Part shown: in pieces, positions 22,701-34,600 of the stretch
Numbering within the stretch: position 1 is the first letter of the stretch
Layout of the letters: every line of letters starts with the position of its first letter
Assembly (NCBI GenBank): GCA_907165065.1
Contig: OU015539.1
Span: 17,700,816-17,764,815 of the forward strand
Reading direction: 5' to 3'
DNA from: Caprimulgus europaeus
Lineage: Eukaryota; Chordata; Aves; Caprimulgiformes; Caprimulgidae
Length of the DNA: 64,000 nucleotides
Position numbers and translations under genes: made by a program
The notes under the pieces: generated by a model
Told to the model about the DNA's origin: nothing
The model's input: the letters and a program-made list of their open reading frames with translations, nothing else
Database searches by the model: none

Positions 22701-25700
22701 CACACTCAGTGGCACTGGATGACTGACAGCACCTGAACAGCTTCACAGCCAGGTAAATACTAAGATGGGGAAGGGAAAAAAAAGATATATTATTTCCAGA
22801 GGAGGCCATGAGGATGATGCCAGGGCTGGAGCAGCTCTGCTGTGAGGACAGGCTGAGAGAGTTGGGGCTGTTCAGCCTGGAGAAGAGAAGGCTCTGGGGA
22901 GACCTTCTAGTGGCCTCCCAGTACCTGAAGGGGCTCCAGGAAGCTGGGGAGGGACTTTGGCCAAGGGCAGGGAGTGACAGGATGAGGGGTGATGGCTTGA
23001 AAGTGGCAGAGGGGAGATGGAGATGAGATGTGAGGAAGAAATTTTTTGGTGTGAGGGTGGTGAGACCCTGGCCCAGGTTGCCCAGAGAAGCTGTGGCTGC
23101 TCCTCCCTGGAAGTGTTCTCGGCCAGGTTGGATGAGGCTTTGAGCAGCCTGGTCTAGTGGAAGGTGTCCCTGCTGCTGGCAGGGGGGTTGGCACTGGATG
23201 AGCTTTAAGGTCCCTTCCAACCCAAACCAGTCTGGGATTCTGGGATTCTATTAAAAGCTGCAGGTTTCAGGTGCTTTGATTTCCTCTGTGCTCAGTTTAA
23301 CCTCCTGAAAGGAGCCTGATTCTCTAAACCAGAAGGCTGTTTTGTTTTGAAAATCTTAACCTTTGATCTTTCAGAGACCAAAGAAACGGACTGACACCGA
23401 AGTGGTTTGCTTTGTCCCAACCCAACAGGCCTGTGGAAGGTAATAATATTAGAAACCTCCAACTTACACTTAATTCATTTCACTTTTAGATCTTTGGTTT
23501 TGAGACTCAGCACAATCAAAACAAAACCATCCTTGACAATTTCCCTTCAGCTCTGAGTCACCTACACACAACTTACGTGAATGATCCAGACAGGTATTTT
23601 TGTCTCTGCAAGCAGACACAAGCCACAGATGAATGCTTTTATTGAGAGTGTGGAAATAAAAAGCAGGGGGGCAAACTACAGTATTAATATACAGTCACCA
23701 AATAAAAAAAGAAAAGAAAAAAATCAACTGTTGAAGCAAATGAGGAGAAAAAGAAGGTATTGGTAATACTGCAGTCTCACCTAGGAATCTCAAAGCAAGT
23801 CAGGGTGCGAAGTGCTGTGCTCACATGCTGCAGGTCTGAGCCTAAACGCACCAGGGCCATCTCCCCTTCCTGTGCCTGGACACCAGGAGATCTCCTTGCC
23901 TGAGCACAGGTGTGGTGTGACCACGTGTAGGAGATGTTGCCAATGCACGTGGGCTGCTTACAAACACAGCCTGCTGTTTTGGCAGGTCCCACCATGTTCT
24001 GCCATAGAAACAGCCCTCTCTCATTTCATGGGCTACCACAGGCTTTGGTATCTTCAACAAGATGCCCCTGGCCCCAAAGTGACTGCCACAGGCTTTGATA
24101 ATTCAGCTTCCCATGGTCAACAGGACCTCCTGGGGCACTGGAGAATGTCGCTCCCAGACAGACTGTTGGAGCAGTGTGGTGGTTTCACTTGGCCAGCAGC
24201 CAAACCCAGCTGCTCGCTCACTCACCCCCAGGGAACAGGGGCAAGAATTGGGGGGCAAGGGGAAGGAGACTTGTAGGGGGAGAGAAGAACAATTTAATCA
24301 CTGAAAGAAAAGAAAACTTAAAACAATAATGATACTAAAATAGTAATGATAATAATAAAAGTAATGAAATACACAACTGAGTGACCCCCAGTGCCATTGC
24401 TCAGCACCCGCCCACCCAGCCCGGCCCGTGCCCAGAGAACGATCCCGGAGCAGCGACAATCCCGACCCGAAACCGCAATCCCGGGAGAGCCAGAGCCCGA
24501 GCCAGAGCCAGAGAGAGCCAGAGAGGAAGAGCCCCTCATTGATCTCCTGCCCATGGGGGACAGGAGATGGAACAGCCCCTTGGCAGAGCCCAATGCCCAT
24601 GGAGCTGATCCATGTCAATATTCCTCACCCCTGAGCTCTTGCGCTTGCAGACGGACAAACACAAAGTCCTTCAGTGCCAGGGACACCAATGCCAACATGG
24701 GGATGTTCTCAGCGTTTCTCTCCTGACAAATCCCAGCTGAACCCAACCCCCAGCACTGTTCTGGGGGCTGAACAGAACCAGCTCTGCCCAGCTCACCCCA
24801 GGACAATATAAAACAGGGGGGAGCACGAACACAGTCCCCCACTACCACAGATTACACGGTCACGTTTCCCTCATTTGGGGGAATCGCAGGGGTCAGCACA
24901 CCCAGAGCGTAGGGGATGAGCCTCACCCTGGGAAAAGCACCTGCCTGATCTGCAGCAAGGCAGCAGCAGCACCAGCGTTAGAGAGCTGGGCCCCGCGCTC
25001 ACCTGGACACTGCTCATCCAGTTCCGCACTGCGGTGAAGGAGCACTCGGCCGTAACGTCGTACATCACCACAATGCCATCCGCCCTCCGGAAGTACTGCT
25101 TGGTAATGCTCCGAAACCTGGGTCCAACAAAACCAGAGGCACTCTCAGAACCACAGCTGTGCCATGGAAAGAGACAAAATGGGATCAGCTGTCTTTTAGT
25201 GCAGGCTCTCTGCAAATCCTGGCAGCCCCAGTGGGTGGGATGTGTCCCCTGGGGCTGGTGTGTGATCAGACAGGTCACACCCTTGCACCTTTGAGGCAGA
25301 CCAGGTGCACAGGTAAGCAGGAGAGTCCTTCCAAAAGCATGGTGCTGAGAACACAGGAAGGAAGACCTTTGCAGGTCAAGAGAAAGAAACAGAAGAACCA
25401 GTTTAGGTGGGATAGGAAAAGGTAATTGCCTGTAAAGAGGGAAATGGATGGAAAAAGCATGGCCTTTCTCTAGAGTCCTGAAGAATCTGCAGTCTAAGCT
25501 GTACCACAGGAGAAACTAAGTGTGCACAGTGTCTGCCCCAGTGCTGCCAAACAGCAAGTAAGATCTCAGCATCAATATAGTCTGTTTCCAGTTTTGAATC
25601 TATAAAGCAATGTCATCATCCATAAAATCACCAGCTAGACACAGCTTCCAGGAGAAACTTCTACCAGACATCTACTTCGTCCTGTGGGAACCAGTTAGAA

Positions 25701-28641
25701 CCACAGACTTGTATTTTGGCAATGAATTCCTAGAACATCTCCAAAAAATAAGCCAAACCAACCAAAACCAAACAAACCAAAGCCCAAACCTTACAATCTG
25801 TCAGCAGTTTGCGACAGGGCCATGCCACAACCACACTGATTGCAAACTGAGGGGATTAAATGCAACACAAGTGCTGAGCTCCCACTGGAGAGCCCTGCAT
25901 CGGATAACGAGCTCTCCTATTAAGAGCCAAGAGCACCTACAGCAAGGAATGACCATCCTGAACTCTTCAGATGATTGCCTGAAGCTGGTTCTTTCTCACT
26001 GCAATAAGAACATGACATTCTGGCAGCTGAGAAAGCACAGACTCTTATCTTTGGCAGCCAAGGTACAGCTCTGGAGCTACAGGACAGGCTAGATGCTCCA
26101 GAAGAAACAACAAATGTAGCCTGCACCAGTCTCAGGGAAGTCACCAAGGAGTTCTCCTTGCACGCTCCAAGGGGTTCCTCTGTCTCTTCCATGGGATATT
26201 CACAGTTGGACACCTCCAGTTAGAAGTAATTAATATTTCTCTAGAAGTAAGAAAAGCTTTTGCTTTGCCCCAGGTCTCCTATTCAGTATCGACACTGAGC
26301 TAAGTTCTCTCTTGCAATTACACGTCTAAGAGCTGCTAATGCTGCAAGAACCTACCCTAAAGGTCCTTCTGCAAGAGACAATATCTTGAATTCGGCCTCT
26401 GATACAGTCTGGCCTCAGTGAAATGTCACACTTCATGTCCTAACAGGTCCCCTTCCTGCCTAGTGCAGCACTGAAGTAACCACAGGAGTCCCCTCCAAAG
26501 TCCTTATTTCTTCAGCATGAAGCCAGATTTGTAGTTTGCTTGTCAATAGATATACCTACTTAGGATGTTCCCACCAGGTCTGCATGGTCTAGCTGATGAG
26601 GTAGACAGCATCATTACTCTGTGGGCACAGCTCAGGATTATAATATTCCCATGACCTTGGCTGCCTCCAGCAGCAAAAATAGCCCAAAATACCCAGTATG
26701 TATTTTTGACAGGCTCTTGAGGTTAATGGCCTCCTTGAAATAGCTTTTCTTCTTCAGCTTCCAAGTGCATCCTAAATAAAGTCTAACTTAAGTGAAGGTA
26801 GTGGTGGGCCTACATCTCTAGTAGCAGATGAAGGTCAAGCATGTCTTCTACTACTCTGATCCTCACCAACAGTGCTGGTACCATCTAGTGATGGCCCAGA
26901 GTTTTGAAATGAGGCCTTCAAATGGGGAACTTGTGTTCACTGTCACAAAGAGCTACACTGCTCCTCTGCCAAGGTTTAGCACTTCATGAGTCTGTCAGCA
27001 AAAGGAACCATGGAAGGGGCCACTAACCTCACTGACAGAGTCCAGCAGGGCAATTCAAATCACCTTCCCCATGGGTCAAGCTAATTCAGCCTCTTTGGTC
27101 CAAATCACACCTGGGAAGGTTCACACACTGCTTTCCACAGTGGTGGTGAGCATCTGGGGACAGCAGCAGCACAACTGAATCTGAGAACAGGATGTCTGTC
27201 CAGATCCTGACCTGCAGCCCTGTCCTGCAGCTTTTCCCAGCAGCAGGCTGATGCAGGAGAGCTCTGAGGGCCAGAGGAGCTTTGAAGCCCACACCATACA
27301 GGGATTTATGGATAGACTACCTGAAGCCACAAGCACGCAGGTCACACATATGGAAAACTACTTTTCAGTCATCAGTCGTCAGAGCAATCTCCCCAGGTGC
27401 TGCTTCACAGCTTCTAGAAACCTCCAAACAGACCTTTGCTGCAGGTTCAGCACTGGAATAGCTGCTGTGACCTCTCTGTTCCTTCAGAAGGGAACAGGTT
27501 TCCCAGGGACAGAAACCAGGAGCACACACTCGTTCCCATTCCTCCCGTTTCCTACACCAGGCTGGCAGCAGGGCATTCTCACAGCAACTGCTCACCTCTC
27601 TTGTCCAGCTGTATCCCACAGCTGTAAGGCAACCTGGGTGTTATCCACCATCAGACTCTTCACCTGGTAATCAATACCTGTCAGGAAGGTAACAACGATC
27701 ATGAGACAGGATGGGGAGAGAGCAGCTCACCACCGCAAGGCCGATGGCCAAGATCAACACCACTGAGTTCAGGGAAATTGCAAGGTTGATTCAAAATTGG
27801 GCAAGGGACCATCATTACCTTTAGTTGGGCTAAAATAAGGGCAAAACCCCCATGTGTCCAGGGTGACCTTCCCACCCTTCTTAGCCAGGTGAGTCAGGAA
27901 CCCCAGCACTTACCGATGGTTGCGTTGAGGTCAGCCAAGAACCTGTCATAGCAGAAGCGGTGGATGAAGGAACTCTTCCCCACGCCGGAGTTCCCTACAA
28001 ACACCACCTTAAAGATGCGGTCTGGGGAGCAGCTGGGGGGTTCCAGTGCCTGGAGCTACAATGGAAGAAAGGGATGCAGCTTGGGAAAGCCCAGCTGCAG
28101 ACTGTACTTTGACTTAGGCATGGGACCCCTGCAACCTCTGGAGCTGGAGTTGGATGGGAAGAGAGAAACTCCAGTCCCTGGTAGCAGGTTTTTGAGGAAG
28201 AACCCCAATAATGAAACTCACCCTGGTTTCAGTGCCAACAGGCTGTTCTCTTGGAGGCAGTGGAGCATCATCTAATCCATCTGCATTTTTCCTACAGTCG
28301 CCATCACCCTTCAAAGTCATCTTCACCCACTCAGCATCTGCTGCCAGTGACCATCTCTCCTGGTCTCTGCTCTTCTCTCCAAAGTTTGTGCTGCTTCCTT
28401 CTGTCTTCAGCCCCATCCCATTGCCTGGGAAGTATTTACAGTTCTTCCTGTTGGGTTCTTCCACTGCCACATCCACCAGGAAGGTGAAGGGAAGTTCCTC
28501 AGAGGACACTTGTCTGTATTGAAGCCCATGGAGGGGGGGGTGGGAGAGGAGAGGAGGAGGTTGCAAACAAAGGTCGCATTGGTCCCAGAACAACCAACGT
28601 GATCCAATTAGAACCTACACAATGTCTGTGGGGACTCTGTG

Positions 28642-28685
<44 letters not shown>

Positions 28686-31600
28686 TCCCCACGCTCCCTG
28701 TGAGTAAGGCACCAGCGGCACCCCCAGGGGAAGAGAGACAGCTCACCTGTACTCGTATGTGCCAACATATTGCATGGATTTTAACCAAAATCCCCACCTT
28801 CCAGATTTTTCAGGGATTCTTTGCCTCCCATTTCCCCCAGTACTAAAAAATGAGGCAAAGAATACAAAAGTGGCAAGAGGAAAAACCCTTTTAAAAAAAA
28901 AAAACAACAACAACAACCCCCAAATACAACAGAAAAAGAAGCAGCAGAGGTTTCGTGGTTGGTGAACAGGGGTTTGGCCACGGGCAGCGGGGCGAGGGCT
29001 GCCTGAGGTCCCTGGGAGGCTCTGTGCTGAAGGCATGCAGCCGTGCTCCAGGAGATCAGCCCATCGCCACCAAACGCTGCCCAGGCGGAGCCCAACCCAG
29101 TTCAGGCAGCAGCAACCTCCCCTGGGTGTGCACATTGCAGCCAGGGGTGCTCACACCGGGGTCACTGCGCCTCCATCCTCCCCTGGCTCGAGGTGAGGCA
29201 GCCAGCACCCAGGAGATGTTTGGTTTAGAAAGTTTCCAACCAGCCTCAACAGCAAGAAATCCCCAGGACCCCCACCCAAGCTGTGGGAGTGGGTGTTGCG
29301 CTGACTGTGCAGGCTGATGCACTGTTCCCTGCAGGTAGAGCTGACATGGGAAGTGGTGGGACAGTCTCCAGAAGAACAGCTGGAAAAACTGATTTAAGCT
29401 ACTGGAATCATTGCTGAGGAGCAAGGTGGCATCTTGGCTCTGCCTTGGCTTTCCATGGTTCATGAACCAGATGAAGGGAGTGAGAAGGCTTAGAACCAAA
29501 AAGGCTTTATCCACCACAGGTATCTCCATTGTGTTCCTTGGCCACCAGATTGCACTTGGAAGCAACTTAGAGAGGCCAGAGCCTTACTACAGTCAGTCTC
29601 TTCAGAGGCTGCACATCCCACCTCTCTCTGCAACACCTTTCTCTTGCTACTAGTGCAGGAACCAAGGCAACAGCTCTCCCTTCACTCCTGCAGAGACCTC
29701 ATGAGGGCTGCAAGATTCACCTGCTGCCACAGCTACACCTCTGTGACAGGGAGAGCACGTTCCTGGTTCTCCTCCCTGCAGCTGCATTTGTGGCATTAGG
29801 GCCCCAAAAATGCTCAAAGGGCTGGAGCAGCTCCGCTGTGAGGACAGGCTGAGAGAGCTGGGGCTCAGCCTGGAGAAGAGAAGGCTCCAGGGAGACCTTA
29901 TTGTGGCTTTTCAATACTTGAAGGGGCCTGTAAGAGAGATGGGGACTGTAGTGACAGGACAAGGAGTGATGGATTTGAACTGAAAGAAGGGACATCCAGA
30001 TTAGATATAAGGAAGAATTTTTTTATGCTGAGGATGGTAAAACCCTGGCCCAGGTTGCCCAGAGAGGTGGGAGATGTCCCATCCCCTGGCTCAGGGGAAT
30101 GGCCCTCATCTCCCAGGGCTGGCAGGAGTCACAGCAATGAGGGGCTGGGAATCAAAAGCCTCTTCAGGGTGGGGGGAAAAAGGGGAAAAACACAGAACTT
30201 CCTGACCAGTGACTCCAGATCTAATGGATTTTATTCATGTTTCTCAAGCAACGCGGTGTGACGCAGCACTGGGACAGAGACAGGACCAACAAATACTTCC
30301 CTTCTCACTCAGCCTCACTGCCAGACTTCCCCACCTGGTAAGCCTTGCGTGGGGGTTTGTGCCAGCAGGAGCTTTGCAAGAAATAGCTGGAGAGGAGGAT
30401 GGGAGAACTTGGTTGTCTGATCACGTCTGTCAGTCACACAGCCATGAAGAGCTCTGCCTCAGACCCAGCCAAGCAAACTCCCAGCCTGGGCTCAAGAGTC
30501 AGCCCTGCTCCACCTGCTTTGCCATCAGCCCACGAGCCCAGGAGCCCTGAAGCTCAATTCTGAAATGCCACTACCAGAACTGCCAGCGTTAAGGGCAAGT
30601 TGAAGCTGGAAGAAACTCTGAGACTGCACCAGGAGAAACTGGGAAGCAGTGGAACCTTCTGCTGATAGGTAACAGGGAAGTGTGCAACCTTTAAACCCTG
30701 TCTGGGGCCAGCAGCTGCAGGGGAGATCCAGCTCCAAGCCAGGACAGGGCTGGGCTGCTCTCTCCAGCCTCTCAGAGGAACCAGGCTTTTGGCCAGTACC
30801 AGGATGCTGGTGACACAACGAGTTCACAAGGGCTGCTGCTCGATGCCAGCACAGCTCAGGCAAACAGGCATCGTGGGTATTGAAGCCACTGTGCAGTCTG
30901 CATGTGGAGGGGAAAAAATACTGGCCACACAGAGATGTTCACCTGGCCTGGCTGGAGGGGAGGCCTGGTCTGCCAGGTGACTGTCTGTGGAGGAGATGGG
31001 CAGGATGAACCTACCTGGAGCTGGGCCCTCTCCTTGGGGCTTTCAGCTGCCAGAGAGAACACAAGCCTTGTGCAGCTCCTGCCCTCTCTCATGCCACAGG
31101 GATATGGGCTCTGGCATGAGGCACCAGTGAACAGGATTTGTGCCTGAGGAGGAACTGGCACACATGGGAGATGATCCAGTTGTTTTAATGGAGCTGCCTG
31201 ACTCAGTCAGAGGCACCATTTGTGACTCCCTGTCCTGGTTTTCAGCCAGGACGCGAAAGAAAAATGATTTTACACGGGGCCCTGAGCAATGACACTCCTG
31301 TCCCATGAATGCTCCCACAGCTTCTGATGGCATCTAGGTTTGCTCACCCATTGCTGCACGTAGAAGCAACCCAGAGAGCCACCCCCCTGTGAAAATGAGT
31401 GACCAGCATCCTCAGCATCATGCTGAGCCACCACCACCTGATGCCACGAGGCAGCTGCACCCCCCTCCCTGCTCCCCAAACCAGGTGGGAGAACTGGGCA
31501 CAGGACACAGCTTGGCTGACAGGTACTGCAAGGGGCACAGACTGACACCACCAACACGACACAGACGCCCATCTAACCGTTTGACCGGCTTGTCCTCCAG

Positions 31601-34600
31601 CAGGTAACTGCCTAGCACTGACCCTTTCTTCAGCAGCAGCTTTTTGCTCTGAGGCACCTGGAAGTTGAAAAGAGAAGGGATGAAGAATGTGATTAGCAGC
31701 CAGGAACCAGCCCCAGTTCAACCACTCGCCACCTCTACAGACCACTTCAGGGAGACAAGGCTGGAGCTCCTGCAGCCCCCACCCCACGTGGCAGTGCCCC
31801 ACCAGCAGGCAGGAGCTCCTGCAGCCCCCACCCCACGTGGCAGTGCCCCACCAGCAGGCAGGAGCAGAGGTGGGCACAGGGATTGTCTTTTCTCCCTTCA
31901 GCTCATTGAACTCATGCAAGAAGGCACCACTGATGCCACTCTCCCCTTTGTAACAAAATCCATCAAAAATGCTGCTGCCCCAAACTGAACTCTTCCTCTA
32001 GGCAGCCAGAGCTCTCATTTCTGTGGCTTGTTCTCCATTTGTTCTCACAGCTGAACCTCTCTTTCCCCACCTGCCTTTTTATTTTGCTGATGTTCTGTGG
32101 GACAGAGCAGTTGCCCGTTGCTCAGAAGGCACCAGCACCCCTCCTGCACTGGTACTCACCCAGAGCTGCACGGGCACCACCGGGAAGGAAGGAGACTGCT
32201 CTGCAAAGGGCGATGCACACGCTCTGCCTGACACAAACATCCCTCTCTGTGCTGTCCTCCTACTTACCTCAGACTACACATGTCCTACAGCCAGTGCTCA
32301 CCAGCTTGCCAGAGAAGGAGAAGGCAGGACAACTCCCCTCACAACCCTCTTCCCACCATACAGCATCCCCAACAGAGTCAAAGATGAGCAACTGGCCCGA
32401 GATCACACGGGAAAAGCTGTGGTAGAGAGAGGACTGACCTGCCAGCCCCCCAAAATGCCATGCTGAAGCCTAGCTCCCCCCTTCACCCCTAGCCAGGCTG
32501 GCTCACTGCTCCAGCCACACACACAACACACGGCGTGAGGCAGCGGGGCAGCCCCGGCGCTGGGGGAAAGGGAGATGGACTCGCTCTGGAAGCCTGGAGA
32601 CTTCGGACACGTCCTCACAGGTTATTTCTGGGGGCAAAGGTGGGGAAAGGAGAGGGTGCAGCCTGCCAGCCCTGCCTCTGGCAGCAGTTCTGGACTGAGC
32701 AGACACCTGCAGGCAGCTCTGGACAAGCCCACAGCCCAGGGGAGGACTATGAAGATTATTTCTTCAATAACCTCTGGCTTATTTTAAAAGGCAAAATATC
32801 AAGAAGCTGCTTTGTTGGCCAGAACTCTTGGGACACCTTTACCATAACGCAGTCCAACAAAAGGAGACACTCTGGATTCCACGGGAGGACCTCACCCAAC
32901 TGGGAACCTTTGAGGGGGAAAAAAACCCAAACAGTTTTACATGTCAAACTGGTGTTCAAGAGAAGCTCCAGCCTCAGAAACAACCCAGCACTAAGAGGTT
33001 CACAACTGGAGCACGTTATCTTCCAAGACAAAGGACCCCCAAGTGTGTAGCAACCCTTTGGTCAACACTGCTGTCAGGCTGTGCTTCAGCCAACTGGTGG
33101 TTCTCCAGCAGGGAGGTTCTCAGGGTTTGAGCAGGCTCACTCACAGGCACCCTCCAGACACAGAGAAACAAGGAAATGGTGTCACTGGAGCTGAGCCACG
33201 AGCTTCAGGTCACCTACGGAGCAAAGGTAGCACCCTACCTGGAGAGGGAGCAGCTTGTGGAGCACGTACCTGGGTAAGAAAGGAGAAACAACGGGGCACG
33301 TTTTGCCATTGGTTCTGCCATGCTTTATTGGCCTGCCAGGTCTGGGTAACACTGGGCTCTTGACTGGGACAGGAAAGGGACAGACATGACATCACAGCTG
33401 TACAACACAAGGATTCCACAACAGCAGCACGTGTACAAGCGTTTGGGATGGGAAAGATTCTGCTTTATCAGTGAGATACAAACACGTGCCCAGTGCAGTC
33501 ACAGTCCCAAAACACTCTTCATGGTAAGCAGACATGAAATGTGCTCTGCCAAGGTACAGCATGAGAGCAGAACTCCCCAGCCAGAGGGGTCACGTGTGTG
33601 ACACTGAACCCGCACCCCCTGCCTCTTCAAAGCACACAGCAGTGGTTGGCACACAGGCAGATGCAGCCACACGTTGCTATCTGCCACTGGGGCAAAACCG
33701 TGCCCCACAGCGCCGTGGGGCTGGGGTCTGCCCAGCCTGGCAAGGGTGGGAACCCTTATGGAGAGCGAGGTAGGAAGCTGGGCAGCGAGAAGCGCGACGG
33801 AGCAGCAGCTGGGCTGCTATGAGCCACGTACAGCCCAGCTCCTCCTCCCAACCACCTCAAAATCTCTGCTATGAACACACTGCTGCCCGTCACACCTTCA
33901 TTCACAGAAATAACACAGCTCCTCCCAGCACTGACTGAAGCTACCAAGGCCTTGGGTTTCCTTTTAGCCTGTAAAAGCACGGACAGACTCTGCCAGAGGG
34001 TGTGTCACACACTAGGTGTCCCTGTCCAGAAGGCTGGACGCTCCTTTTTGCTGCTGCAGGGGATTATTGCTGTTTTCTCACCCCCTCACAGTGGGACAGG
34101 CTGGACAGCAGATCTTCTGCAGGGGTCTGACAACAGCAGCATCTCTGCAATCCCTTGGAGCCCTGCTTTCCTGTAGACCAAAACCAGAGTGGCCAACAAG
34201 ATGTCCTGGGTGACAAAGGGAAAAACCTTACTCCAGTACAGGCTCCATCCACCCAGCACAACACAGGTTTGCCAGAGGGGCTGTGGTGGCAGGAGGAGGT
34301 CACCCTGCTGCCCCACCCCTCCTGCCAGCACAGGGACAAGGGAGACAGTGGCTCCTCTGTGCTATGCCTCTCTCTGCTAGGCACTCTCTCAGGTTCACTT
34401 GCAACTGTCGTGTTTCAGAGCAGCCCTGAGCAGGTCCTAGCAGGGGAAGAGGAGAGAAGAGAGAAGCAGAGAAGAGAGGAGAAGCAGAGAAGAGAGGAGA
34501 AGCAGAGAAGAGAGGAGAAGCAGAGAAGAGAGGAGAAGCAGACAAGCTTTGCACACACAGAAGCACATACCTGCACCATGGTCTCCATGGGCCACCCACC

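Noticed and set aside
8655-24805. The two similar LTRs considered as the ends of one provirus
   Set aside because: They are in opposite orientation and the DNA between them contains gene exons and a CpG island, no retroviral genes.
28643-28683. (CA)n considered as part of a coding or CRISPR-like array
   Set aside because: Simple dinucleotide repeat without spacers. No CRISPR, operon, phage or other prokaryotic feature was seen anywhere in the window.
31010-31041. Micro-exon candidate ([11 protein letters not shown]) with good acceptor and GTAGGT donor between exons 11 and 12
   Set aside because: Its 32 nt would place a TGA directly after exon 11 (CG|CTGA) and break the frame; exon 11 joins exon 12 perfectly without it.
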